Shown here: positions 7,902-18,661 of the stretch, one piece after another
Layout: each line of letters starts with the position of its first letter
Numbering within the stretch: position 1 is the stretch's first letter
NCBI GenBank assembly: GCA_025061835.1
Contig: JANXAC010000002.1
Location: 101,185 to 145,688 of the forward strand
DNA length: 44,504 bases
Reading direction: 5' to 3'
Origin: Spirochaetota bacterium
GTDB taxonomy: Bacteria; Spirochaetota; Brevinematia; DTOW01
Notes under the pieces: generated by a model
Database searches by the model: none
What the model was told of the DNA's origin: nothing
What the model saw: only the letters and a program-made list of their open reading frames with translations
Made by a program: the position numbers and the translations under genes

Positions 7902-9956
7902 ATGGTAGATGAGAGTTTAATAAAAAGATCCTTTCAAGGATCTTTGAAATACAAATTCCTCTTTCTAGTTCTAGTATTATCAACATCACCATTCCCTATA
8001 CTCACCTATTTTGAACAGATCAATATCAACAATCAAACAATATCAAACATAAAAGAAGGACAGGTTTTCAGATACGATATAGTATCTCAAATAGATGTAT
8101 CTTTAACAAATACATTTGATATTGAAACTGCAAGGTCTAGTTTCCCAACAATACTAAAGCGAACCATATCAATAGAAGAAGACATATACAGAATTTCCAA
8201 GTTTGTTGAGGTTTTAGAGCAGGACAATAGATTGTTATTGCTACCAAAGCTCCCTAAAGTTTTGATGACAAACTTTTTTGCTCGGTTTCTGAAAGAGACC
8301 GCAATCATTGATAGTAATGAGATGATAAACATCAACAATCTATCAAATTTCAAAGTCATCTATGGAACTAATATCTACATTCCTAAAAAAGTTATATTTC
8401 TACCACTTAATTCAGAAGAGGATGTAAAGAGTGCTATTGAAGCAGTATTCGGTAAAACATTCGTTCCAATACTCAAAGATGAAATGTCTTATGTTATAGC
8501 AAACTCTATAATACCTAACACTGTATTTGATAGATCACTTCAAGAAGAAGAGTTCCAAAAATACCTTAGTACAAAAAACATACCTTTTGAGATAATGATA
8601 AAGAAAGGTGACAAAATAGTCAAAGAGGGTGAGTTGATAACAAAAGAAAGATTAGGGATAGTCAGAGAATACTTCAATGAATTGAACTCAAAGCTAATAT
8701 GGAAAACAATCTTTATTGAAATATTGATACTAATTCTCGTAGTTTTCTCAATATTTCTTTTGTCAATATTCAAGGAAGTAAAAAACAGAAACATATTGAC
8801 GATAAACTCTCTTTTCCTTATGTCTTCAATGTATCCACAATTTTATCTCAAAGGGACTTTGGGAGATGCAGTTTTATTCGTCTCACTTTTCACTTCGTTT
8901 TCTATAGTTAATAGCCTAATATGCGGAAGAAAATCAACAATTGTCATAGGAATATTCTATACGGCAACAATATTTCTGGTAATTTATAGTAGTTACATCG
9001 TGGCTATTTACTGGTTTATTTTGATAGTAGTCGCATCAATGATGTCATACAGGATAAAGAGAAGATCCAGTTTCGTGATAGTTGCTACTGTAATATTTCT
9101 GGTAAGTTTTGGTATTTATTCGTTGATACATTTTGTTGAATCATTTGAATTTGGAAACTTAATATTATCAGGTGGTTTATCATTTGTAAGTGTATTTGGG
9201 AATGTATTGCTTGTATTTCTTATATTACCTCTCTACGAATACTTCTTCAGAATTGCAACACCATTCAAGCTTTATGAGTTATCATCACTTGACAATCCTT
9301 TGCTCAAAATGCTTTTAGAAAGGGCTCCAGGAACATACTATCACTCTCTGAATGTTAGCATACTTGCAGAAGCGTGTGCAAACGAAATAGGAGCAAACTC
9401 TCTGCTAGCAAAAGTTGGAGCGCTGTATCACGATGTAGGAAAGATTGAGAATGCCGAATACTTTACAGAAAACATTGGTGGTAAGACAAGAGAAGATGTA
9501 AATATCTATAGATATGCAGAGATAATAAAGGAACATCCAAACAGAGGTGTGGATCTTGCCAAAAAATACAGATTGCCGATTGAGATTGAAAGGATAATGC
9601 TAGAACATCATGGTGGAGGACTGATACTTTACTTCTATAACAAAGCACTTAAAGAAAACCCAAATGTTGATGAAAGACTGTTCAGGTATCCTAACTATAA
9701 ACCAACTTCAAAAGAGTCAAGCATCATTTTTATATGTGACAAAATTGAAGCTACAGTTAGATCTCTAACTTCTAACAAGAACATTGATTTTCAAAAGATC
9801 TCCGATGAGATTGATAATATAATATTAAGACATACTTTGAGTGAGGAACTGTCTATGAGTAATTTAACACTACAGGATATGAATAAAATCAAAAAAGCTA
9901 TAAAAGAAACATTTAAGTATATACTACACCAGAGGATAGAATATCCGAAGAGTTAA
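7902..9956 (+). CDS. 7TM-HD family cyclic-di-AMP phosphodiesterase (PgpH/YqfF-like)
   Basis: Predicted membrane phosphodiesterase that hydrolyses c-di-AMP. Architecture: a first membrane segment near 17-34, a long extracytoplasmic domain to about residue 260, a block of seven hydrophobic segments (about 265-460), then a cytoplasmic HD domain. The HD domain opens with ERAPGTYYHSLNVSILAEA, has GALYHDVGK (H510, D511), and continues with ENIGG, KEHPNRGVDLA, MLEHHGGG and FICDKIEATVRSL, matching PgpH and YqfF in order. The 684-residue length is usual. It is co-transcribed behind murC with a 2-bp spacer, which fits the known link between c-di-AMP and cell-wall or turgor control. The gene ends 5 bp before the stop of the convergent Fe-ADH-like gene. 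Confidence 0.93.
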   Translation: MVDESLIKRSFQGSLKYKFLFLVLVLSTSPFPILTYFEQININNQTISNIKEGQVFRYDIVSQIDVSLTNTFDIETARSSFPTILKRTISIEEDIYRISKFVEVLEQDNRLLLLPKLPKVLMTNFFARFLKETAIIDSNEMININNLSNFKVIYGTNIYIPKKVIFLPLNSEEDVKSAIEAVFGKTFVPILKDEMSYVIANSIIPNTVFDRSLQEEEFQKYLSTKNIPFEIMIKKGDKIVKEGELITKERLGIVREYFNELNSKLIWKTIFIEILILILVVFSIFLLSIFKEVKNRNILTINSLFLMSSMYPQFYLKGTLGDAVLFVSLFTSFSIVNSLICGRKSTIVIGIFYTATIFLVIYSSYIVAIYWFILIVVASMMSYRIKRRSSFVIVATVIFLVSFGIYSLIHFVESFEFGNLILSGGLSFVSVFGNVLLVFLILPLYEYFFRIATPFKLYELSSLDNPLLKMLLERAPGTYYHSLNVSILAEACANEIGANSLLAKVGALYHDVGKIENAEYFTENIGGKTREDVNIYRYAEIIKEHPNRGVDLAKKYRLPIEIERIMLEHHGGGLILYFYNKALKENPNVDERLFRYPNYKPTSKESSIIFICDKIEATVRSLTSNKNIDFQKISDEIDNIILRHTLSEELSMSNLTLQDMNKIKKAIKETFKYILHQRIEYPKS

Positions 9957-9961
9957 AACTC

Positions 9962-11128
9962 CTAAAGCGCTGCTTGAAGAATAGCATTTATCTCATTTCT
10001 ATTCGCAGGTCGTGGTAATAGTGCCATAAAATCATACCTTGACGATATATCTGATATCTTGTCAATTTGCTTTTCGTCAAAGTATTCTATTTCTGAGAGC
10101 CTGAGTGGTATATTAAGGTCAAGTAGTAGTTTTCTTATGGACTCTGCAGACTTTATTGCCGCTTCTATGACGGTTATATCTTGTATCTTTTCACCTAAAG
10201 CCATCGCAGTCTGTATGAGCTTGCCTGGAACTGAAGTTAGGTTGTAGTCAATTATATGCGGGAATATCACAGAAGACACTCTCTCTGAAGGTATATCCAA
10301 AATAGAATTCACAGCCTGTGCGATTGAAGTTGATAGACCTGGTGAGCTTAGGGAAACAGATATACTCGCCATTACACCAGCGTAACACAAATTTTGAATA
10401 ATATTTATATTACTAGGTTCATTTATAAACTTCTTTATATTTACATAGAATGTTTCTATAGCCTTGTACGATAGTGCATCTGATATAGGAGTTGATCCTC
10501 TTGATATGAAAGCATCAAAAGCTACAGCCATAGCATCTACTGCAAGTGTGCCTATGTAATACGGTGGCAAAAACGATATTAAAGATGTATCAAATATCAC
10601 GGCATCAGCATAAGAATACATATCGCTATATACTGTCTTATAGCCTACATCCTTATCATAGACAAAACAAGATTTTGATAAACCTGGAACAATACCAAAT
10701 GTTATCGGAACCTCTATATAAGACACTCGCTTTCTTCTAAACTGTGTATAGCGCTTCTTGAAAACATCATCCGATGACAAAATCTTATCATATATTGACG
10801 CTACAGTCTTGGCAACACTCAATACATGATATCCACCTACACCAACTATAATATCAGGTCTAGTAGATTGAACTATATCTTTGAGGTTATCTATCTTTAT
10901 CTGATTGTTAGTGCTTCTCTCAAGTTCATCATAAATCAATACCTCATCAGTGAAAACCTTTATACTACTCTCTACCCTCTCACCAATCTTGTTATCTGAT
11001 ATATACTTAGAGTTTTCCAAGACAACAACAACTCTCTTACCCAACTTATCACAAAATTCGCCTATCCTGTTGTCTATGTCATTACCTATTATTACATTCG
11101 AGGGAACATAATATTCAAACAACGGCAT
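9962..11128 (-). CDS. Degenerate iron-containing alcohol dehydrogenase-fold protein
   Basis: 388 residues with the fold of group III (iron-containing) alcohol dehydrogenases, seen from the order of blocks, but the catalytic motifs are lost. The nucleotide motif GGGSxxD reads VGGYHVLSVAK (98-107). PTTxGTGSE reads PITFGIVPG (141-149). Of the four metal ligands only the Asp remains (D198, in VDAMAVAFDA): the expected His residues are V202, T267 and S281, and the conserved His near 271 is Gln. The sequence is otherwise well conserved (RGSTPISDALSYKAIE, ASISVSLSSPGLS, IFPHIIDYN), so this is not a decaying gene. A non-catalytic or rewired role is likely. It lies 6 bp behind the membrane-protein gene, in one operon. 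Confidence 0.8.
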   Translation of the reverse strand: MPLFEYYVPSNVIIGNDIDNRIGEFCDKLGKRVVVVLENSKYISDNKIGERVESSIKVFTDEVLIYDELERSTNNQIKIDNLKDIVQSTRPDIIVGVGGYHVLSVAKTVASIYDKILSSDDVFKKRYTQFRRKRVSYIEVPITFGIVPGLSKSCFVYDKDVGYKTVYSDMYSYADAVIFDTSLISFLPPYYIGTLAVDAMAVAFDAFISRGSTPISDALSYKAIETFYVNIKKFINEPSNINIIQNLCYAGVMASISVSLSSPGLSTSIAQAVNSILDIPSERVSSVIFPHIIDYNLTSVPGKLIQTAMALGEKIQDITVIEAAIKSAESIRKLLLDLNIPLRLSEIEYFDEKQIDKISDISSRYDFMALLPRPANRNEINAILQAAL

Positions 11129-11134
11129 CTTAGA

Positions 11135-12262
11135 CTACCTAAAGAAAGAGACCTTCTTCTTTAACTCTTTGGATACCTTTACATCATTCTCAACAAGATT
11201 CTCAAAAAATTTTAAGTTTTCCTCTGTCGTTCTTACAAGTAGGTTAGATACGGCCATATCCGATCTCTGCAATGGTTGATCTTTAATGATCTTCTTTATC
11301 TCATCTATCATTTTCTTCTTCAGTTCTGAAGATTTCTTGAGTTTTAAAACTATATTCCTATTTATGTAGAAAAGAATAACAATAATACCTATAAGGATAG
11401 ATATTTTCAAAGATACATATATCCACCTAGTCCAACTCGGCTCAGGTATAACAAAACCTATATCTAGTGACTCGTATTTTAAAACCTTCTGGCTTAATGT
11501 TCTACCAAAAAGCGATATATACTCTGACCCGATATTCTCTAGCAAATACTCTTTAGGAACACTTGTTGATGAATACACTATATCCTTATCAAGTGAAATA
11601 TAGAATAGAGCAAAATCATCTTTTGAACTGCCTAGTATATGTTCGAAAAACTTGTTTTTATCAATATAAATAACCAAAAAACCATCTATGAAATCCAGAT
11701 ATTTTGACAACTTTCTTACTTTAAGAATGTAATCCTTATAATGTTCCACTGTATCAGTTGATAACAGAAACTTTCTGAAATCCTCATTACTTGTGCTAAC
11801 ACCTAACGAGAATATCTCTATAAACTTTGACGAGTATATTGAAAAACCGGAATAGAAGTCCTCGTAGAAATAGTTTTTAAATGTTTCTTTTAGTATTTCT
11901 GATGGAAATGTGTTAGGTATGATCCAAGTTTCAAACAAGGGATTGTTAAGGAAAAGATTTATAGAGTTCTCAATTGAACTGAATTCCGAATGAAGCCTAT
12001 CAACTATGGTCTTAGGTAAAACAGAATACTTGTAAGAATAGCCATCATCCGCTATGAAATCTAAAGCACTTTGAAAAGGTGAATACACTACTCTCAATGT
12101 CTGATAACTCAATAAGTAATCACTCAAATCAATAAGGGTATTCCTTACATTATCAGGCAGAAACATAGGTAACCTGTCAGTCTTAGCAAGATATATGACA
12201 ACAACTATAAGAATTATAGTTATCAAAGTATATTTGCTTACCTGATACAACACATACTTCAT
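11135..12262 (-). CDS. Two-TM sensor-like membrane protein, unknown
   Basis: 375 residues: membrane segment 1 at about 11-26, a ~250-residue extracytoplasmic domain, membrane segment 2 at about 280-300, and a ~75-residue basic cytoplasmic tail rich in lysine (LKLKKSSELKKKMIDEIKK). The layout is that of a Cache-type chemoreceptor or sensor kinase (for example FIDGFLVIYIDKNKFFEHI and FALFYISLDKDIVYSS), but no HAMP, kinase, GGDEF or methyl-accepting domain follows. The family is not identified. It is the first gene of a unit with the degenerate Fe-ADH protein. The ATG at 12262 has no Shine-Dalgarno; a promoter -10 box ends six bases upstream, so the mRNA may be leaderless. Confidence 0.75.
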   Translation of the reverse strand: MKYVLYQVSKYTLITIILIVVVIYLAKTDRLPMFLPDNVRNTLIDLSDYLLSYQTLRVVYSPFQSALDFIADDGYSYKYSVLPKTIVDRLHSEFSSIENSINLFLNNPLFETWIIPNTFPSEILKETFKNYFYEDFYSGFSIYSSKFIEIFSLGVSTSNEDFRKFLLSTDTVEHYKDYILKVRKLSKYLDFIDGFLVIYIDKNKFFEHILGSSKDDFALFYISLDKDIVYSSTSVPKEYLLENIGSEYISLFGRTLSQKVLKYESLDIGFVIPEPSWTRWIYVSLKISILIGIIVILFYINRNIVLKLKKSSELKKKMIDEIKKIIKDQPLQRSDMAVSNLLVRTTEENLKFFENLVENDVKVSKELKKKVSFFR

Positions 12263-12268
12263 ACTTAT

Positions 12269-12297
12269 ATGATAATCGGAACGATAGAATTTTTCAA
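12269..12297 (-). promoter_or_regulatory. Promoter, probably giving a leaderless mRNA
   Basis: Reverse-strand TTGAAA (12297-12292), a 17-base spacer and TATCAT (12274-12269). Only six bases (12268-12263) separate the -10 box from the ATG at 12262, and there is no Shine-Dalgarno, so transcription would begin at or next to the start codon. Confidence 0.65.
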
Positions 12298-12420
12298 AAG
12301 AATTTGAAATTCCATAGCAATACTTATGTTAATCTCCAAACCAAGACCTTTCTGTTATCCTCTACTTCTCAATGATAACCAAATCCAAACTCATTACCAT
12401 TGCCTAACCAACAGCCATTA

Positions 12421-14391
<1,971 letters not shown>

Positions 14392-14531
14392 TTAAATTTG
14401 CGAGTCCCGTCAAAAATTCAAAACAAACATCCTTGTATCGCAATACCTCAAGGAGTTCAAACCAAAGTATTTCTTGTTTCATCTGTGTCAAGAATAATAC
14501 AAATTAAACAACCCCTAGAAATTTTAATACT

Positions 14532-14561
14532 TTGAAATAACATTAGATATTCTATTACACT
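14532..14561 (+). promoter_or_regulatory. Candidate promoter of the envelope-export cluster
   Basis: TTGAAA (14532-14537), an 18-base spacer and TACACT (14556-14561), followed by a short leader and a GAGG ribosome-binding site before the ATG at 14589. Confidence 0.5.
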
Positions 14562-14588
14562 ATCTATACTTTGAGGTTGTGAGGAATT

Positions 14589-15323
14589 ATGAATAAGATC
14601 ATTTGGTACATAGTTTTTTTATGTATATGTGGTTTAGGCTTTTCAATAACAGGTGATGAGATATTAAGAAGAGTAGATGCTAACCTAAACTTCAAGAACG
14701 CCATAATTAACGCGAAAATGGAGATATACCTACCCGGACAGCAGCCGAGAGTTAAAATATTTAGGACTTACATAATTGAAGATCAAAAAGCCTATACCGA
14801 ATTCCTTAACAAAGAGGACAAAAACATAAGATACCTAAAACTAGGTAAGCAGTTGTGGATTCATGACAAGTCTGAAAACAACACTATTCTCATTTCAGGA
14901 CATCTTCTCAAACAAGGTATGATGGGAAGTGATATATCCTATGAAGATATGCTAGAATCTGAAGACTTGTACTCAAAATACACAAGTTCCTTGGAAGGTG
15001 AGGATAAAATAAAAAATAGAGATTGTTATATCATATTACTGAAGGCTAAAACTGATAATGTTGCTTATCATTCTAGGAAAATGTGGGTAGATAAGGAATA
15101 CTATATATCTTTAAGGGAGGAGAGATTTGCAGTAAGTGGAAGACTTCTTAAGACGGTTGAAGTTGAGGATTTCAAACTATTCGGGACAAGACACTACCCA
15201 ACAGTCAGCGTAGTCTCCGATAAACTCAAGGCAAACACCAAAACAATTATCAGCATTCAAAACATTGATTTTGATACCAGCATTCAAGATAGTATATTCA
15301 CAAAAAGATACCTAGAACGATGA
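14589..15323 (+). CDS. LolA-like outer-membrane lipoprotein-sorting protein
   Basis: Predicted periplasmic carrier of the LolA_like (PF17131-type) group, often encoded with MacB/LolCDE-type or RND exporters and thought to shuttle a lipid or lipoprotein. 244 residues with an N-terminal signal peptide (IIWYIVFLCICGLGFS). Family-typical stretches are GDEILRRVDANLNFKNA near the start of the mature protein, the DISYEDM motif followed by YTSSLEGEDKIKNRDCYII, and MWVDKEYYISLREERFAVSGRLLKTVEV. The first gene of a cluster that continues with a beta-barrel and an ABC transporter. ATG 14589 is preceded by GAGG. The cargo cannot be inferred from sequence. Confidence 0.8.
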   Translation: MNKIIWYIVFLCICGLGFSITGDEILRRVDANLNFKNAIINAKMEIYLPGQQPRVKIFRTYIIEDQKAYTEFLNKEDKNIRYLKLGKQLWIHDKSENNTILISGHLLKQGMMGSDISYEDMLESEDLYSKYTSSLEGEDKIKNRDCYIILLKAKTDNVAYHSRKMWVDKEYYISLREERFAVSGRLLKTVEVEDFKLFGTRHYPTVSVVSDKLKANTKTIISIQNIDFDTSIQDSIFTKRYLER

Positions 15324-15470
15324 CCTAACGACAACTCCTAGAACCAAAACAGAATTTCCAATTCAACGCCTAAATGTAGAGATTGAACTACTCAACGGAT
15401 ACAAAGGTTTTGTTATTAGAGATTATGAACTTGTTCAAGGATTGAAGTAACCGACAGGATGGAGGGTTGT

Positions 15471-16586
15471 ATGAGGATAGCATTAATAGTTGGTTGTATC
15501 TTTTTTAGTTTGCTTGCTACTTCAGTTGTTTTCCCTCAAGATGATGAAGGGTTGAACTTTTCTGGCTTCTTCAGAACTGATGTAGGAGTTAGTTGGGTGG
15601 TATCCAACGACTCACTTGAGAGATACTCCTATGCGGGAAGGAATACATTCAGACTTGACTTTATCAACAAAGATACTACTTACGGTAAGGTTGATGGTAG
15701 TATAGACTTCTACATACTCTCTGGCGAGAAATCAAGACCTCTAACCTTCCAAACGAATGGTCTCCTGATAGGAGATGAGGTTCTTCTATGGTTTGATTTA
15801 AGAAAACTCTATCTTCTTACTAGGCTTGAGTGGATGGACATCAGTGTTGGAAGACAACTTGTGAAGTTTGGAAAGGGGTTCGTTTTCTCTCCTATCAACT
15901 TCTTTGACAGGTTGGACCTGACTGATATTAACTTCTCTAGAGTTGGTGTGGATATAATTAGAGTTAAGATACCGATATCGGATACAGGAGCTTTTGATAT
16001 TGTCTCAGCACCGAAAATAGAAATTACAAATTCAGATGTCAGCACTAGAATAATCTTTTCAGTTTTAGGGGTTGAGTTAGAAGGAATTTTCGGATACTTC
16101 GGCAAGGATGAATACTTAAGAAGTGGTGTCTCTTTCAAAGGAGACATTGAGATAGGAATATATGGAGAGTTTGTGTATAACTACAACGAGGAAGAAGACA
16201 AAAGATACTATGAATTTATGGTTGGGGGAGATTACTCTTTTCTTGACCATTTCACTTCAAGAGCAGAATACTACTACAACTCATACGACAAAGATAATCT
16301 GACTCCAATACAGAGTATCAAACTCAAACACTATCCTTTTGTCTCAAAAGATTATATCTTACTACAACTTTCATACACACCAGATATTTTGAACACAATT
16401 ACACTTTCATACATAAAAAACCTAGAGAAGGAAGGCTTTATACTTTACCTAGAATACAGAAGAAACCTGTTTCAGAACATTAACTTCTACACTGATGTTA
16501 GGTTCTTCTACCGTGATATAAGCGGGATAATTAATTCAAAAATTAATAATCTATACACTTCTTTGAGTTTTGATGTGAGGTTCTGA
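15471..16586 (+). CDS. Outer-membrane beta-barrel protein
   Basis: Predicted outer-membrane protein of 371 residues. The chosen start is ATG 15471, because GGAGGG sits six bases upstream; the in-frame ATG at 15459 overlaps that site. A signal peptide (IALIVGCIFFSLLATSVVFPQ) is followed by alternating hydrophobic/polar strands rich in Tyr, Phe and Asp, and the chain ends in FDVRF, the aromatic C-terminus typical of BAM-assembled barrels. Features such as ISVGRQLVKFGKG and FVFSPINFFDR resemble the 'alginate/porin-like' or DUF1302-type barrels found next to LolA-like genes. Its place between the LolA-like protein and the ABC transporter suggests that it is the outer-membrane component or client of that system. 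Confidence 0.75.
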   Translation: MRIALIVGCIFFSLLATSVVFPQDDEGLNFSGFFRTDVGVSWVVSNDSLERYSYAGRNTFRLDFINKDTTYGKVDGSIDFYILSGEKSRPLTFQTNGLLIGDEVLLWFDLRKLYLLTRLEWMDISVGRQLVKFGKGFVFSPINFFDRLDLTDINFSRVGVDIIRVKIPISDTGAFDIVSAPKIEITNSDVSTRIIFSVLGVELEGIFGYFGKDEYLRSGVSFKGDIEIGIYGEFVYNYNEEEDKRYYEFMVGGDYSFLDHFTSRAEYYYNSYDKDNLTPIQSIKLKHYPFVSKDYILLQLSYTPDILNTITLSYIKNLEKEGFILYLEYRRNLFQNINFYTDVRFFYRDISGIINSKINNLYTSLSFDVRF

Positions 16587-16655
16587 TGCTAGAGCACTCT
16601 TACTTAACAGCTTTAGAACAAAACATTTATACTATACCCAAAGAGGTGGAAAGTT

Positions 16656-17354
16656 ATGAGTTTGATAGTCTTGAAGAATATCACCAAAGAGTATCGCAAG
16701 GATAGTAAGAGAGAAAGTGTAAAGGTTCTGGCATTGAAGGAGATAAACCTTGAGATTGAGAAAGGAGAATTTCTCACGATAATGGGACCTTCAGGTAGTG
16801 GTAAGACAACACTTCTTAATATAATAGGATGTCTAGACACTCCAACAAGCGGCGAAGTGGTGTTCAACGGCACAAGATTGACAAACGCAACAGAGAGGTA
16901 CCTCTCGGAGTATAGAAGAAAAAATATAGGCTTCATATTTCAGTCCTACAATCTTATTCCAGTTTTGACTGTGAAGGAAAATATAGAACTACCACTTACC
17001 ATTGACAATACTCTTCCAAAGGAAGAACGAGAAGAAAGAGTGGTGAAACTTATTGAGATGGTTGGACTTAAGGGAATGGAGAATCGGTATCCTAGAGAAC
17101 TCTCTGGAGGTCAGGAACAAAGAGTAGCAATAGCAAGAGCATTGGTAAAAAAGCCACTCATAGTTCTAGCAGATGAACCAACGGCAAACCTTGACTCCGT
17201 AACAGCGGAAGATGTCATTGAAATAATGAGACTGATGAATGAGGTTGAAGGAACAACATTCATCTTCTCAACACACGACCCCAGAGTAGAAAGACACGCA
17301 CGAAGAGTAATCATACTCAAAGATGGACAAATTAACTTGGACGAAAGGAGATAG
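16656..17354 (+). CDS. ABC transporter ATPase, MacB/LolD type
   Basis: Nucleotide-binding subunit, 232 residues, of a type VII (MacB/LolCDE/FtsX-like) ABC transporter. Walker A GPSGSGKTTLLN near residue 43, Q-loop FIFQSYNLIPVLTVKEN, signature LSGGQEQRVAIARAL, Walker B IVLADEPTANLDS and H-loop FSTHDPRV are all present. The signature carries GGQEQR where GGQQQR is the usual form. This family drives mechanotransmission across the inner membrane rather than classic substrate translocation. ATG 16656 has AGGTGG upstream. The permease begins 2 bp after the stop. Confidence 0.93.
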   Translation: MSLIVLKNITKEYRKDSKRESVKVLALKEINLEIEKGEFLTIMGPSGSGKTTLLNIIGCLDTPTSGEVVFNGTRLTNATERYLSEYRRKNIGFIFQSYNLIPVLTVKENIELPLTIDNTLPKEEREERVVKLIEMVGLKGMENRYPRELSGGQEQRVAIARALVKKPLIVLADEPTANLDSVTAEDVIEIMRLMNEVEGTTFIFSTHDPRVERHARRVIILKDGQINLDERR

Positions 17355-17356
17355 AC

Positions 17357-18610
17357 ATGATATTTAAAATGGCTTTCAGAAACATATTCAGACATAAAAG
17401 AAGAACGATAATAAGTATTCTAACAATTGCGGTAGGTATTGGTTTCTACATAATGACTGACTCCATCCTTAATGGTATAGATAGACTACTAATTGAGGCA
17501 GTTGTGAATTTTTCCGACAGTCCAATAGTCATCTACTCACAAGAATACGACAAAAACAGAAGAGGATACCCCCTTGACAAAGGTATCACAAACTATGTTG
17601 AGCTAGAAAACATACTATCATCCATAAGAGGCATAGAAGGTATAACATATAGAACGAGTTTTATTGGAGAGGTAATATTTGGAGAAAGGTCAAAGTATAT
17701 CGTAGGCACAGTTATAGATACAACTAAAGACGAAAGTGTATTTGAAATCAAAAAACACATAAGTGGTAGTTATCTTAAGAACATAGGAGAGGTATTGATC
17801 GGTAAGGATCTTGCTAGAAAAATGAGTGTATCAATAGGAGACTATATCACGATAAGCGTAAGAACGGTTGGAGGAATGTATAACGCACTTGACTTTAAGA
17901 TTGTTGGATTAGTTGAAAGTCCAAATTCGGTTTTGAATGAGAATGGAGTTATTATTTCCTACGAATCCGCTAACGAACTACTCAAGCTCAACAACACCAA
18001 AACATCCACTCACATAAAAGTGCAATGGATTAGAGGTGAAAAAACTGATGGATACCTTGAGAGAGTAGAAGAAATAGCAAATAAGATTAGAAATGAATTG
18101 AAAGACTACGCAATCTACACTGTTTCTGACCTTTATAAGGACTTCTTGCTATTCGTAGAACAGAGGAGGATTATCTCTTATATAATAACTTTATTAGTTC
18201 TGTTGATAGCAGGTGTTGGAATAACAAACAATGTTCTGATGTCAGTGTATGAGAGGATAAAAGAGATTGGAATTCTTATGTCGATGGGATTATCTCCAAA
18301 GGCTGTGAGAAGGTTGTTCATCCTTGAAGGCATGTTTATAGGAATTTTGGGTGGTATCGCAGGTATGGTGGTAGGAACACTTTTAGACATATTCATCATA
18401 TATGTAGGTATTGACTTAAAATCACTCTTTAGTGATATAAGTGGCTCTCAACTAGGTTTTCCTGTATGGGGTATTATATACGGAGAGTGGAACTTACAGG
18501 CATTCGTCATAGGCTTCGCTTTCGCTGTTTTCACATCCATCATCTTCGCTTACATACCAGCAAGATACGCCTCAAAACTCAAGGTAACTGAATGCTTAAA
18601 GTTCGTTTAA
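17357..18610 (+). CDS. ABC transporter permease, MacB/LolC/E (FtsX) type
   Basis: 417-residue permease with the FtsX/MacB layout: membrane segment 1 right after the basic start FRNIFRHKRRTIISI, a ~230-residue periplasmic MacB_PCD-like domain, and three C-terminal membrane segments (about 275-295, 320-345, 380-405). The typical FtsX region VLMSVYERIKEIGILMSMG is followed by RRLFILEGMFIGILGGIAG. It pairs with the ATPase gene 2 bp upstream. With the LolA-like protein and barrel this makes a plausible trans-envelope lipid or lipoprotein export pathway; LolC/E homology is too weak to call it the Lol system itself. Confidence 0.9.
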   Translation: MIFKMAFRNIFRHKRRTIISILTIAVGIGFYIMTDSILNGIDRLLIEAVVNFSDSPIVIYSQEYDKNRRGYPLDKGITNYVELENILSSIRGIEGITYRTSFIGEVIFGERSKYIVGTVIDTTKDESVFEIKKHISGSYLKNIGEVLIGKDLARKMSVSIGDYITISVRTVGGMYNALDFKIVGLVESPNSVLNENGVIISYESANELLKLNNTKTSTHIKVQWIRGEKTDGYLERVEEIANKIRNELKDYAIYTVSDLYKDFLLFVEQRRIISYIITLLVLLIAGVGITNNVLMSVYERIKEIGILMSMGLSPKAVRRLFILEGMFIGILGGIAGMVVGTLLDIFIIYVGIDLKSLFSDISGSQLGFPVWGIIYGEWNLQAFVIGFAFAVFTSIIFAYIPARYASKLKVTECLKFV

Positions 18611-18661
18611 TCCTTAAACAAAAACTAACCTTACATACACATTAAATCCGATAATCTGAAA

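Noticed and set aside
15324-15450. A ~40-codon open frame (ending LLNGYKGFVIRDYELVQGLK) between the LolA-like and barrel genes
   Set aside because: It looks protein-like but has no start codon or ribosome-binding site, and I recognise no family; it may be a relic, too weak to list.
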